A stretch of DNA of 64,000 nt, taken from assembly GCF_018613065.1 (NCBI RefSeq), contig NZ_JAGGQW010000069.1:81430-145429 (forward strand). Reading direction: 5' to 3'. Source of the stretch: Bacillus sp. ISL-7 (lineage in GTDB: Bacteria; Bacillota; Bacilli; Bacillales_B; DSM-18226). Below the pieces are notes generated by a model. It saw nothing but the letters and a program-made list of their open reading frames with translations. It ran no database searches and was not told where the DNA came from. Positions 39,070 to 48,020 of this stretch are shown here, piece after piece. Every line of letters begins with the position of its first letter. The stretch's first letter is position 1. The position numbers and the translations under genes are program-made.

Positions 39070-39846
39070 ATGAAACGGTTAATACCTATGATTCTAGTAA
39101 TAGCAGCACTATTCTCGGTCCTTACAGGATGTTCGTCTAAATCATCAGGAGCAAAGGACAACACGCTCGTGATTGGGATTGATGATAAATTTGCCCCGAT
39201 GGGTTTCCGCGATGAGAACAATAAAATTGTTGGTTTTGACATCGACTACGCAAACGCAGCTGCTGAAAAGATGGGGAAAAAGGTCAAGTTTCAACCAATT
39301 GATTGGAGCACAAAAGAAGCGGAACTTAGCAGTGGACGGATTGACCTTATTTGGAACGGATACACTATTACGGATGAACGTAAAAAGAAAGTTCTTTTCA
39401 CGAAGCCATATTTGAAGAATGCACAAGTGGTTGTTACATTGGCTGATTCAAAGCTTACTAAATTAGATGATTTAAATGGAAAGGTTGTTGGACTGCAAAC
39501 ACTATCTTCTGCAGCAGATGCTTTGGATGCTGCACCTATTAAAACCAAAATTAAGACAGTTACCGAATTTGCTGATAATGTCCAGGCATTAACTGACTTA
39601 AAGAGCGGTCGTTTGGATGCAGTAGTAATTGATGAAGTTGTTATCGATTATTATATGAAAAAGGAAAAAGAGTCTTTTAAAGTACTTCAAGAATCACTTG
39701 CTCCTGAAGAATACGGAATTGGCGTTAAAAAAGGGAATGAAGCATTACTTGAAAAGTTACAAAAAGCACTCGATGAGATGAATGAGGATGGCACAGCAGC
39801 AGGTATCTCTGAAAAGTGGTTTGGCGAAAATAAAGTATTAAACTAA
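39070..39846 (+). CDS. Amino-acid ABC transporter solute-binding lipoprotein
   Basis: A 258-residue family 3 solute-binding protein. A lipoprotein signal (MKRLIPMILVIAALFSVLTG then C at 21) is followed by the family core: IGIDDKFAPMGFRDENNKIVG and FDIDYANAAAEKMG. Polar amino acids are the usual ligands; cystine or arginine/glutamine importers in B. subtilis are of this type. It is the first gene of a plus-strand three-gene operon, 63 bp before the permease. Confidence 0.9.
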   Translation: MKRLIPMILVIAALFSVLTGCSSKSSGAKDNTLVIGIDDKFAPMGFRDENNKIVGFDIDYANAAAEKMGKKVKFQPIDWSTKEAELSSGRIDLIWNGYTITDERKKKVLFTKPYLKNAQVVVTLADSKLTKLDDLNGKVVGLQTLSSAADALDAAPIKTKIKTVTEFADNVQALTDLKSGRLDAVVIDEVVIDYYMKKEKESFKVLQESLAPEEYGIGVKKGNEALLEKLQKALDEMNEDGTAAGISEKWFGENKVLN

Positions 39847-39909
39847 TACCGAATATAAGGCGAACAGGATTTCCATTGGGAACCCTGTTTTGCTTTTGGA
39901 GGAACATAT

Positions 39910-40569
39910 ATGTCTTTTGATTATCTGATTTCCATACTTAAACCAATGCTCGAAGGCGCCCAGATGACAATCCTCTTGTTTGTCATTGCGATTGTGGTTT
40001 CGATTCCACTTGGGTTTATATTAACGCTGGCTGTCGGCAGCCGTTTTAAGCCTGTGTCTCTGCTTGCACAAGGATATATTTACGTGATGCGCGGTACACC
40101 GCTCTTGCTTCAGCTGTTATTTATCTGTTTCGGGCTGCCGATGATACCAGTAGTTGGAGAATATTTAGTTTTGGACCGCTTTGTCGCTGCCTGTTTAGGT
40201 TTTATCTTGAACTATGCTGCCTATTTCGCCGAAATCTTTCGCGGCGGGCTTCTTGCGATTGATAAAGGTCAATATGAGGCATCGCAAGTGCTCGGCCTGA
40301 ATAAATGGCAGACGTTAACAAAGGTCATCCTTCCGCAAATGTTCCGGATCGCCCTTCCTGCTGTCGCGAACGAATCCGTTACATTGGTCAAAGATACCGC
40401 ACTGCTTTATGCGGTTGCCGTACCGGAATTGTTGCATTTTGCGCAGACAGCTGTAAACCGCGACTTTACCATCGTTCCTTTCTTCGTCGCCGGTATTATT
40501 TACTTGATCATGACGCTCCTCTTAACGATGGTCTTTAAATGGCTCGAAAAACGGTTCAAATTTGAATAA
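39910..40569 (+). CDS. Amino-acid ABC transporter permease
   Basis: A 219-residue HisM-type permease with five hydrophobic segments. The EAA loop that contacts the ATPase is visible as EASQVLGLNKWQTLTKVILPQ. The YVMRGTPLLLQLLF segment is typical of polar amino-acid permeases. It follows the binding protein and precedes the ATPase by 15 bp. Only one permease is encoded, so it probably works as a homodimer. Confidence 0.93.
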   Translation: MSFDYLISILKPMLEGAQMTILLFVIAIVVSIPLGFILTLAVGSRFKPVSLLAQGYIYVMRGTPLLLQLLFICFGLPMIPVVGEYLVLDRFVAACLGFILNYAAYFAEIFRGGLLAIDKGQYEASQVLGLNKWQTLTKVILPQMFRIALPAVANESVTLVKDTALLYAVAVPELLHFAQTAVNRDFTIVPFFVAGIIYLIMTLLLTMVFKWLEKRFKFE

Positions 40570-40584
40570 GAAGGAGAGATAACT

Positions 40585-41328
40585 ATGCCTGTCATGGAAA
40601 TAGCTAACCTCAAAAAATCGTATGGGAATTTGGATGTCCTAAAACAGATTAGCTTTGATGTAAATAAAAATGATGTGGTAGCCGTCATTGGTCCCTCCGG
40701 TTCCGGGAAGAGTACGATGCTCCGCAGTTTGGTCCATCTTGAAAAAATAGACGGTGGCACGATTTGTGTCTCCGGTAAGCATTTAGTAAAGGACGGCGTC
40801 TATGCGAAACCCCTGGAGATTAAAGAGATCAATGCAAAAATGGGGATGGTCTTTCAGCATTTCAACCTCTTTCCGCATCTCACGGTGAAAGAAAATTTGG
40901 AACTAGCTCCAAAAATGCTGAAAAAGGAAGCGCCCGCTAAAATTCAGCAACGAAGTAGTGAACTACTCGAGAAAATCGGGCTTACTGACCGGGCAGCAGC
41001 CTATCCAGCCAATCTCTCAGGAGGGCAAAAACAACGAGTCGCCATTGCCAGAGCGCTCATGTTAAACCCAGAAATTCTGCTTTTTGATGAGCCTACTTCT
41101 GCATTAGACCCCGAATTAACTGGTGAGGTTTTACAAGTGATGAAGGATCTGGCCGAAGAACATATGACGATGATTGTTGTGACACATGAGATGGGATTTG
41201 CTAAGGAAGTAGCAAACCGGGTTATTTTTATGGACAATGGGGAGATTGTGGAATCTGGCTCGCCCGCGGAGTTGTTTACAAACCCTAAGAATGAACGAAC
41301 GAAGGCTTTCTTGAAGCGTAGCTTATAA
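40585..41328 (+). CDS. Amino-acid ABC transporter ATP-binding protein
   Basis: A 247-residue ATPase of the GlnQ/HisP type. It has Walker [13 protein letters not shown]-loop [10 protein letters not shown], signature [12 protein letters not shown], Walker [14 protein letters not shown] and switch VVTHEMGF. The RBS is AAGGAGAGATAACT. The operon ends before the 52-bp palindromic array at 41375, which may act as its terminator. Confidence 0.95.
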   Translation: MPVMEIANLKKSYGNLDVLKQISFDVNKNDVVAVIGPSGSGKSTMLRSLVHLEKIDGGTICVSGKHLVKDGVYAKPLEIKEINAKMGMVFQHFNLFPHLTVKENLELAPKMLKKEAPAKIQQRSSELLEKIGLTDRAAAYPANLSGGQKQRVAIARALMLNPEILLFDEPTSALDPELTGEVLQVMKDLAEEHMTMIVVTHEMGFAKEVANRVIFMDNGEIVESGSPAELFTNPKNERTKAFLKRSL

Positions 41329-41374
41329 GAGTATGGTTGGATAATAAATGCGGGTTTCGATGTTCATCGAAGCT

Positions 41375-41633
41375 TCATGAGGACAATTTTCACTTTTCCA
41401 TCCTTAGGTTTGTCCTCATGAACTCCTCATGAGGACAGTTTTCAATTTTCCATCCTTAGTTTTGTCCTCATGAACGCCTCATGAGGACAGTTTTCAATTT
41501 TCCATCCTTAGTTTTGTCCTCATGAACGCCTCATGAGGACAGTTTTTACTTTTCCATCCTTAGGTTTGTCCTCATGAACTCCTCATGAGGACAGTTTTTA
41601 CTTTTTCATCCTTAATCCTGTCCTCATGAACAC
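41375..41633. repeat. 52-bp palindromic tandem array, five units
   Basis: TCATGAGGACA begins at 41375, 41427, 41479, 41531 and 41583, exactly 52 bp apart. Each unit is an inverted repeat TCATGAGGACA...TGTCCTCATGA with a ~25-bp AT-rich centre containing TTTTCCATCCTTA, joined by ACKCC to the next. Neighbouring arms can also pair across a 5-nt loop. It lies between the convergent ABC operon and cytochrome bd genes and has no other content. Confidence 0.93.
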
Positions 41634-41658
41634 TCCATACCGATTTTACAGTCAGTTG

Positions 41659-41760
41659 TTATTTTTCCACAGAATCATCTTTCGGAGCAATCCAAAACGC
41701 CACTACAATCGACACAATCATCACAAGAAACGGGGCATAAAAGAGCAAGAAATCATCCAC
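41659..41760 (-). CDS. cydS: Cytochrome bd small subunit CydS
   Basis: A 33-residue single-helix protein. Read from a GTG it is MDDFLLFYAPFLVMIVSIVV, then AFWIAPKDDSVEK. The pattern M-x-x-F-L-x-x-Y-A-P and the length of 33 match the CydS subunit of Geobacillus cytochrome bd as I recall it. The GTG is 7 bp after AGGGGG; an ATG two codons upstream is only 1 bp from it. It starts 12 bp after the cydB stop, so it is the third gene of cydABS. Confidence 0.85.
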   Translation of the reverse strand: MDDFLLFYAPFLVMIVSIVVAFWIAPKDDSVEK

Positions 41761-41771
41761 GTTCATTCCCC

Positions 41772-42800
41772 CTAAGCATGTTCATCATTTCGATTCCCTT
41801 GTACATATTCCTTGTTAAACAGAAACAATTTTAGCAGAAGATATAGCGATGGCAGGAGTAATCCTAACCCTGCAATGAAGGCAACAATCAGGGCAATCGC
41901 CATCGATTGATTCGTAAAACTATCATAAAGGGTGAGATAGGGATACAGTAAATAAGGATAATGGGAAGCGCCATAGGCCAAAAAGGCAAGCGCAAATTGC
42001 CCGACTAATAACCAGAATGCCAAACCGTACGCACGCCGCTTCCAAATCAAATAAACGGTTCCAGCAAAGAAAACGACAGACAATCCGAACAACCACCAAA
42101 GGTCGAGTAAGCGCTGATAATGTTCCGGATTGTGTATCCTCATTTCTATGATAATACCCGCAGCCGTGATAATGGCAGGTCCTGCCCAACTAAGTGCATA
42201 TTTGCGTAGAAGGTTCGTTGCCGCCTTATCCTTTGCATGATGGGCATACCATGTCAAGAATACAGCGGAGATATATAATACGGCTGTCAGACTAAGGACC
42301 ACAATACTCCACGATAAAGGACTGGTAAACAATGCCCAATAATCAAGTACAGGCGCAGAACTTTCCATTGTCACAAAGCCGCCTTCTGAAATCGTCAAGA
42401 CACTCGACAGCGATGCTGGAATAAATAATCCCGTCAACCCATACAAAATGGTGTACCGTTTATGTTTGAGTCCCCCGTAGGTTGTAAAGGCATAATAAGC
42501 TCCCCGAATCGCTAGCAAAATAATCGCAATGCTTGCCGGCACAAGTAAGGTGGTGCCGAAGTAATAAGCCGTTTTTGGAAAAAAACCCACCATCCCGACG
42601 AAGAAAAACACTAAAAAGACATTCGTGATTTCCCAAACTGGCGATAAATAGCGTTGAATAATCTTCGTCAAAATATGCTGTTTCCCGGTTAATGTACTAA
42701 ACGCGTTAAAAAATCCTGCCCCAAAATCAATGGACGCAATGATAATATATCCAAAGAGAAACAACCCCAATGCGCTTATTCCGACGATTTCCAGTGTCAT
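41772..42800 (-). CDS. cydB: Cytochrome bd ubiquinol/menaquinol oxidase subunit II
   Basis: A 342-residue membrane protein with about eight to nine helices, the non-catalytic scaffold of cytochrome bd. The N-terminus (LFLFGYIIIASIDFGAGFFN) is the CydB hallmark. Its ATG overlaps the cydA stop by 4 bp. Together with CydA and CydS it reduces oxygen to water at low oxygen tension. No cydCD genes follow; the ABC transporter needed for bd assembly must lie elsewhere. Confidence 0.95.
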   Translation of the reverse strand: MTLEIVGISALGLFLFGYIIIASIDFGAGFFNAFSTLTGKQHILTKIIQRYLSPVWEITNVFLVFFFVGMVGFFPKTAYYFGTTLLVPASIAIILLAIRGAYYAFTTYGGLKHKRYTILYGLTGLFIPASLSSVLTISEGGFVTMESSAPVLDYWALFTSPLSWSIVVLSLTAVLYISAVFLTWYAHHAKDKAATNLLRKYALSWAGPAIITAAGIIIEMRIHNPEHYQRLLDLWWLFGLSVVFFAGTVYLIWKRRAYGLAFWLLVGQFALAFLAYGASHYPYLLYPYLTLYDSFTNQSMAIALIVAFIAGLGLLLPSLYLLLKLFLFNKEYVQGNRNDEHA

Positions 42801-44143
42801 AGCACATCACCCGCTTTCTCGGAGGCTCTATCGGCCAATTCCCGTTCCACCGTGTTCTTCCGGAACATTCGCCAGAGTACAACTGCACTGCCAACCCCGA
42901 GGACAAGATAAAGCCCAGCAAATAAAACCAACATGATATCCACTTGACCGCTTGTTGTCGCTGCATCTTTAGTTCGCAAAATCCCACGCAGGACCCAAGG
43001 CTGACGGCCGACCTCGTCCAGCCACCACCCCGCCTCAATCGCAAGAATGGAGAGAGGGCCGCCGAGCACTAGCAGCCAGCGAAACCATTTGGATACAACG
43101 AAACGCCAGTGGCGCCAAGTACCAATTACATACACCAAAGACAAAACGGTCATCCACATCCCAATCGTCACCATCGTATCGAATAAATAGTGGATATACA
43201 GGGGCGGCACTTCATCCTTCGGAAATTGATCAAGTCCTATCACTTCTGCATTAGGGACTTCATGAGCCAGAATGCTGAGTGCAAAGGGAATTTTTAGTGC
43301 ATATTTTACTTCGCCATTATCCAGGACACCGTATAAGACAAGTGGTGCACCTTTCCCGGTTTCAAAGTGCCACTCGGCCGCAGCTAATTTTTCTGGCTGA
43401 TATTCGGCCAAATACTTTCCGGAGAAATCCCCTAAAAGAGCGGTTGCTACGGAAAAGACGAAACCGAGCTTTATTGTTAAAAACAAAGCCTTTTTATGAT
43501 ACGCATGGTTTGACCCCTTAAGTAAACGAAAGGCACCAATCGCAGCCAGGACAAACGCTGAAGTCATATAGGCGGTGACAACCACATGGGCTACCTTTGT
43601 CGGCATCGCCGGATTAAACATCGCGATAATAGGACTGACATTTACCAACTGCCCCCCAACCAAATCAAATCCTCGAGGTGCATTCATAAACGCATTGACA
43701 ATCGTAATAAAAACAGCAGAAAAGGAGGCTCCCAACGCAACAGGAATCAGCAGGAGCAGATGTTTTTTCTGGTCCTTAAACCGATCCCACGTATATATGT
43801 AAATACCTAAAAAAATCGCTTCAAAGAAAAACGCAAATGTTTCCATAAATAACGGCAGGGCAATCACATTTCCCGCTAGCTGCATAAAATTGGGCCAGAG
43901 GAGTGAGAGCTGTAACCCTATCGCGGTCCCTGTCACAACGCCCACAGCCACGGTAATCACAAATCCCCTTGTCCACCTTCGAGCTAATAAAATATAATGT
44001 TCATCTTGTTTCTTTATCCCCACCCATTGAGCAATCATAATCATCAGCGGAATCCCGACACCAATGGTTGCGTAAATGATGTGAAAAGACAAGGTCAATT
44101 CTGTGAGGACACGACTAAAAAATACTACTTCCTCATTACCCAT
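42797..44143 (-). CDS. cydA: Cytochrome bd oxidase subunit I
   Basis: A ~448-residue membrane protein that binds hemes b558, b595 and d and oxidises quinol. Counting from MGNEEVVFFSRVL, the heme ligand is H21 in SFHIIYATIG, as in Geobacillus. Other conserved parts are RGFDLVGG, AEWHFETGKGAPL and EVGRQPWVLRGILRT. The Q-loop is short, the Bacillus-type form. The start follows AAAGGAGGGAGTTTA; an upstream in-frame extension is excluded. Confidence 0.95.
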   Translation of the reverse strand: MGNEEVVFFSRVLTELTLSFHIIYATIGVGIPLMIMIAQWVGIKKQDEHYILLARRWTRGFVITVAVGVVTGTAIGLQLSLLWPNFMQLAGNVIALPLFMETFAFFFEAIFLGIYIYTWDRFKDQKKHLLLLIPVALGASFSAVFITIVNAFMNAPRGFDLVGGQLVNVSPIIAMFNPAMPTKVAHVVVTAYMTSAFVLAAIGAFRLLKGSNHAYHKKALFLTIKLGFVFSVATALLGDFSGKYLAEYQPEKLAAAEWHFETGKGAPLVLYGVLDNGEVKYALKIPFALSILAHEVPNAEVIGLDQFPKDEVPPLYIHYLFDTMVTIGMWMTVLSLVYVIGTWRHWRFVVSKWFRWLLVLGGPLSILAIEAGWWLDEVGRQPWVLRGILRTKDAATTSGQVDIMLVLFAGLYLVLGVGSAVVLWRMFRKNTVERELADRASEKAGDVL

Positions 44144-44159
44144 TAAACTCCCTCCTTTC

Positions 44160-44315
44160 TTATCCTGAAAATAGCCTTCCAATGATCGACAGTCCCATAA
44201 TGGATGCAACAATAAACGCCAGCCAAATGAGCTTCCGCTCTTGTTTTTTGTAAATAAAAATCCCACCTAATCTTTTGGCTAATTTAATTAATAAAGCACA
44301 CTTCTTACATACCAT
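44160..44315 (-). CDS. Small membrane reading frame upstream of cydA
   Basis: A 51-codon frame, MVCKKCALLIKLAKRLGG, then IFIYKKQERKLIWLAFIVAS and IMGLSIIGRLFSG. It ends 16 bp before cydA and has one clear hydrophobic helix. The start is uncertain: the ATG has only TTTTGGGA before it, while AGGTGGG lies further in, ahead of an ATT codon. A single-helix protein encoded in a bd operon would fit accessory subunits such as CydX/CydS, but I know no family for it. It could be non-coding. Confidence 0.4.
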   Translation of the reverse strand: MVCKKCALLIKLAKRLGGIFIYKKQERKLIWLAFIVASIMGLSIIGRLFSG

Positions 44316-44368
44316 TCCCAAAATTATGGCGGAATATATTTAACGGCACTGGAAAGTATCCGGACACA

Positions 44369-44424
44369 GAAAAAATAGTGGGAAGTGGCGGTCAGTCAAC
44401 AATTCCCACCACATTCCCACTATT
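44369..44424 (-). terminator. Terminator of ctaG
   Basis: Arms AATAGTGGGAA/TTCCCACTATT (11 bp) with a long loop that contains the ctaG stop region, then T-run on the minus strand. Confidence 0.6.
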
Positions 44425-45222
44425 CATTTTTTTACCAAGACGAACGGTCAAGGTTAATCCTAATTTATGCATTCCCAACATTAGGATTCCCGCAAACAAT
44501 TGATCAAGTCTTGTATTAAATGGTGATGGCAGTATATTGAGAGAACTTAATTGCGAAGGTGAGATACAAAGGTTCGCGGTTAGTTGTGTAAGTAGAGGAT
44601 TATTCATTCCACCAATAAAGGCAGTTAATATGAAAAGCAAACAGGCAGGCATTAATACAAGCCCGCTCAATAATAGATAACGTTTATTTTGCCCTTTTGA
44701 ACCATACTTCTTCGAGTCAGGAGATGCTATTGGCCCCCACATCCTAAAAGAAAGGACAAACAGCACAAATAGGTACCCATTATGGACAAACGAATTTTCA
44801 GAGAGAGTCCTTAAAACTACTGGGAAATGGTATATCAAGAACATTGCTCCAAAAGCATAAAGTGCAGCAATTGGCGGTAAGAAAAACTTGCTTACTCTTA
44901 CAAAAATGGAGAGATGACGAATTTGCTGGAGAAATGCATCTGGAATTCCTAATAAAAATAGAGGTGGGATGATAAAGTATAAAATGCTCATTTGCAGCAT
45001 GTGCAAACTATACGACAAGTGACTTATGGTTTCAAATGGACTGCCAAAGGTTCCGTACATAATGCTTAAACTGAGGAAAAAAAGCAGGGGTTGTTTTTGA
45101 TGAAGCTTTATTTTTGTAAAAGAAAGTACTAAGACTACATATAAAACCGCTATACAAATGAGGCAAGCTAGTAATGGTGTATTCCACAACGATTGACCTT
45201 CCAACCACATCGCATAGAACAT
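44392..45222 (-). CDS. ctaG: caa3-type cytochrome c oxidase assembly factor CtaG
   Basis: A 276-residue protein with seven hydrophobic helices, matching the Bacillus CtaG family. Typical segments are HLSYSLHMLQMSILYFIIPPL, LGIPDAFLQQI and FGAMFLIYHFP. CtaG is required for caa3 oxidase activity and probably for its copper centre. Here it is a lone gene beside cydABS rather than in the cta operon. It may be a second copy; that cannot be judged from the window. Confidence 0.88.
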   Translation of the reverse strand: MFYAMWLEGQSLWNTPLLACLICIAVLYVVLVLSFTKIKLHQKQPLLFFLSLSIMYGTFGSPFETISHLSYSLHMLQMSILYFIIPPLFLLGIPDAFLQQIRHLSIFVRVSKFFLPPIAALYAFGAMFLIYHFPVVLRTLSENSFVHNGYLFVLFVLSFRMWGPIASPDSKKYGSKGQNKRYLLLSGLVLMPACLLFILTAFIGGMNNPLLTQLTANLCISPSQLSSLNILPSPFNTRLDQLFAGILMLGMHKLGLTLTVRLGKKMNSGNVVGIVD

Positions 45223-45308
45223 GATATCCTCCTTCCTACTCTGGGGATATTTACTTTTTAAGCGAGCAATTAACTTTAGATTTTATGCCAGTTTAGCTGA
45301 TTTATGAC

Positions 45309-45335
45309 AAAAAAGAAGAACCTTAGTGGCTCTTC
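45309..45335 (-). terminator. Terminator after the PAP2 gene
   Basis: Stem GAAGAACC/GGCTCTTC (one G-U) with T6 on the minus strand, about 75 bp past the PAP2 stop. Confidence 0.8.
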
Positions 45336-45411
45336 CTTTTCCATATTCAGTTTTACTTTCAAAGCAAAGTCCCTCTTTAACGCATACAAAGCCGCTGCCT
45401 CGTTCGGCTTT

Positions 45412-46014
45412 CTATCTTTTTCTGACTAGACGGGTCTTTTTTAAAAGATTACTCTCAATTTTCTCATAGTACTCAATTAACCAAAGGATTAGTTTGTTCA
45501 TTTCCTCGAATCGAACTAGTAAGAAATGGATGGCAAAAGCTACACTTGTCCCTATGAGCATTCCTGCTACCACATCTAAAGGATAATGTACTCCTGTCCA
45601 AACACGGGACAGAGCAATGCCTGCAGCTAAGACCAACCACATCCAGCCGTCACGTTTTTTCCAAATCCAAATGGCCGTCGCAATCACGAATGCGGCAGTC
45701 GCGTGGTCACTTGGAAACGAGGCGTTTTTCACATGAGGGATTAACCAGTTTACATGATGGGTGACAAAAGGACGATTCCGGTAAAAAAAGTGACCTATTT
45801 CTCCATTTATACTTAGCGCAACGCACGCGGCCAGGATTGCTTCAATAACCATTTTTCGGTTTTGTGATTTATGATAAAACCAATAAAAAATGATTCCCGC
45901 AAAAAATAAATACTCTGCTTTTTCTGCTAAAAATATCATTAGTGGGTTTAAAAATCGCTCACTTATTGCAAGGTGATTTATTATTTGAAAGATACCATAG
46001 TCTATGTGAGACAT
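45412..46014 (-). CDS. PAP2-family undecaprenyl-diphosphatase (BcrC-like)
   Basis: A 200-residue membrane phosphatase with about five helices. The PAP2 motifs are RPFVTHH, FPSDHATAAF and SRVWTGVHYPLDVVAG. The stretch HHVNWLIPHVKNASFPSDHA closely resembles BcrC (YwoA), which dephosphorylates undecaprenyl diphosphate so the lipid carrier can be reused. The lysine of the canonical KxxxxxxRP motif appears to be glycine. It follows a glycosyltransferase gene by 36 bp and is near a DedA gene. Confidence 0.85.
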   Translation of the reverse strand: MSHIDYGIFQIINHLAISERFLNPLMIFLAEKAEYLFFAGIIFYWFYHKSQNRKMVIEAILAACVALSINGEIGHFFYRNRPFVTHHVNWLIPHVKNASFPSDHATAAFVIATAIWIWKKRDGWMWLVLAAGIALSRVWTGVHYPLDVVAGMLIGTSVAFAIHFLLVRFEEMNKLILWLIEYYEKIESNLLKKTRLVRKR

Positions 46015-46050
46015 CTTAACTAACCTCCAGATTCATGTGTTTCAACAAAC

Positions 46051-47217
46051 TTAAATTCTCAAAGGAGAAGAATATCTAACCAATCTCGACTGTCTGCTGC
46101 TCGTCTTTTGGTCAAGGGTTTTTTCTATCAACTCCACGATATTTTCCGGCTTCTCTAGCTCAATTCCCTGCTGGTAAGCATCAATAGCATCCTCCCAGCC
46201 TTTCATTTTTTTCTGGTTCGTTAAAACACTAAGCAGCTGTTTTTCCAATGGAGTGCTCTGATCAAGATCAAACACTAGCTCTTTCCGCTTTAAATATAGG
46301 AGATTTATTTCCTCCTGCCCTGGAAGTGCAGAATGAACAAAGATTGGCAGTCTTTTTCGGATTGCTTCACTTATAGTGACTCCACCCGGTTTTGAAATTA
46401 TCGCATCCACTTCTTCATACAGTAAATTCATTTCTGATCTTGAAGAAAGATAGGTTAATGGTTTGATATGCTCTAAATCCCACGAAAGAATTTCATCATA
46501 AAGCTTCTTGTTATTACCACACAATACCAAGAAGTCTAAGTTTGTGGAGAGTTTTAACTCTTCCGCTAGTTTCAAAATCCCGCCCAAACCGCTATTTCCT
46601 CCAGATAATAAGATTTTGAGACGCTCGTTTTCGTGTTTCCGATGGAGGGTTTTCGTAATTTCTTCATGGACAGGAATACCAGTGACCATCAGCCGTTGGT
46701 TCGTGGTTTGATATTTTCTGCTTAGTTTTCGTTTGATCTCTTGGCTAGGGAGAAAATGAAGATCGATCCCCTCTCTTCCCCAAACACTATTAATAAAGAA
46801 ATCTGTGTAAACGTTAATAATCGGTATGTCGCATTTTCCCTTCATTTTTAACTTACTAAGAAGATAAGAAGGGAACCCATGCGTACATACAAGTAAATCT
46901 GGTTTTTCCTCTGCTAACAATTGCTCCATTTTCTTCAAAAAGAGCGGTTGATACCATTTAAAGGAATGTTTTTTAGTTGGTGATACGTAAAAAAAGCTTT
47001 TATAGGCAAGATTATAAGTTTCTGGCGCGTAGCGGATCCAATTGAGATAGCCATTTGTAATCACTTTTTCTAACGATTTATTTGTATAACTTAACAAGTC
47101 GATTTTTTTAAATGTAAGATCATCTGTATGATTTTTTAACAGATCCATTAATGCCTCAGCAACTTGATGATGTCCCGATTGCATTTGTAAGAGTGGTAAA
47201 AACAAAATCTTCTTCAC
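46051..47217 (-). CDS. MGDG-synthase-type glycosyltransferase (UgtP-like)
   Basis: A 388-residue GT-B glycosyltransferase. The N-terminal MGDG synthase domain has LPLLQMQSGHHQVAEAL and LVCTHGFPSYLL. The C-terminal nucleotide-sugar domain has LLSGGNSGLGG and DAIISKPGGVTISEAI. Relatives (UgtP/YpfP, MurG-like) add glucose to diacylglycerol to make glycolipid anchors. It is separated from dedA by a bidirectional terminator, so it forms its own unit with the PAP2 gene. Confidence 0.85.
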   Translation of the reverse strand: MKKILFLPLLQMQSGHHQVAEALMDLLKNHTDDLTFKKIDLLSYTNKSLEKVITNGYLNWIRYAPETYNLAYKSFFYVSPTKKHSFKWYQPLFLKKMEQLLAEEKPDLLVCTHGFPSYLLSKLKMKGKCDIPIINVYTDFFINSVWGREGIDLHFLPSQEIKRKLSRKYQTTNQRLMVTGIPVHEEITKTLHRKHENERLKILLSGGNSGLGGILKLAEELKLSTNLDFLVLCGNNKKLYDEILSWDLEHIKPLTYLSSRSEMNLLYEEVDAIISKPGGVTISEAIRKRLPIFVHSALPGQEEINLLYLKRKELVFDLDQSTPLEKQLLSVLTNQKKMKGWEDAIDAYQQGIELEKPENIVELIEKTLDQKTSSRQSRLVRYSSPLRI

Positions 47218-47365
47218 TTATTCCATCTCCTGTTCTACTAGAAATCGAACTTTGAAAATGATGATTTCTAAATTACCCTTTCAATGTATCACTCATTTCT
47301 TAAAAAACTCGTTTTTTAATGGATTTTTAATCTTACCTTCAGCTTTTTTTTAGCTTGGTCTAAAA

Positions 47366-47400
47366 AACAAAAACCTGAAAAGATGCCTTTTCAGGTTTTC
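47366..47400. terminator. Terminator after the dedA gene
   Basis: A perfect 12-bp stem AAACCTGAAAAG/CTTTTCAGGTTT with a 4-nt loop and T-run, just past the dedA stop. Confidence 0.9.
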
Positions 47401-47412
47401 TATTATTTTCTC

Positions 47413-48012
47413 TTATTCAGCTGATGCAGTTCTTTTCCTTTTTATATACTTAAGTATGACAAATAGCAGAAAAAGAATGAAAAATACCATTCCTAAATAT
47501 GGAATATAGTCTGGATTTATATGAAATACCTTTCCTGCATAATAGCCTCCCACAATAAAAGGGATGGTCCAGAGAAGAGTGCCTAGCAGGGAAAAAAGGA
47601 AAAACCGCCGAAATGGAATGTTTGTAATCCCAGCAAAATACGGACTGATCTGCCTAATACCTGGCAGATAAAAACCGATAACGATTGTTTTGCGTACATT
47701 TTTCGTATATATACGACTTACTTTTTCCCAACGGTCATCGCTAATCCCGACATACTTACCGAATTTTTTTATAACAGGGGACCCTGCATATTTTCCAATC
47801 GAATAGGCTGTTTGCATTCCAATAAACGCTCCGAGAATGGAGCTTAGTATGGCTAGCCCTATTGAGAGCTTATGATGAAAACTCAGCACGCCGATTAAAA
47901 AGAGCAGCGATTCTTCAGGAGCAGGAATGCCCACAATACCAAAGAATAAAAAGAGAAAAATGACTAGGTAACCATATATATTAATATAATTAATAATTGT
48001 CTCTACATTCAT
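47413..48012 (-). CDS. DedA-family membrane protein
   Basis: A 199-residue DedA/SNARE-associated (VTT) protein with about five hydrophobic segments. Family features are FFGIVGIPAPEESLLFLIG near the N-terminus and IVIGFYLPGIRQISPYFAG. Some DedA members (UptA, PopT) flip undecaprenyl phosphate or phosphatidylethanolamine. It lies 9 bp after a polysaccharide deacetylase in a two-component operon, and near a BcrC-like phosphatase, which fits lipid-carrier recycling. Confidence 0.9.
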   Translation of the reverse strand: MNVETIINYINIYGYLVIFLFLFFGIVGIPAPEESLLFLIGVLSFHHKLSIGLAILSSILGAFIGMQTAYSIGKYAGSPVIKKFGKYVGISDDRWEKVSRIYTKNVRKTIVIGFYLPGIRQISPYFAGITNIPFRRFFLFSLLGTLLWTIPFIVGGYYAGKVFHINPDYIPYLGMVFFILFLLFVILKYIKRKRTASAE

Positions 48013-48020
48013 AGCAGCCT

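Noticed and set aside
41375..41633. CRISPR array
   Set aside because: Units are 52 bp with near-identical centres and no unique spacers; no cas genes are nearby.
44144..44391. Rex or FNR site before cydA
   Set aside because: No TTGTGA-N8-TCACAA or TGTGA-N6-TCACA match was seen; the strong inverted repeat there belongs to the ctaG terminator.
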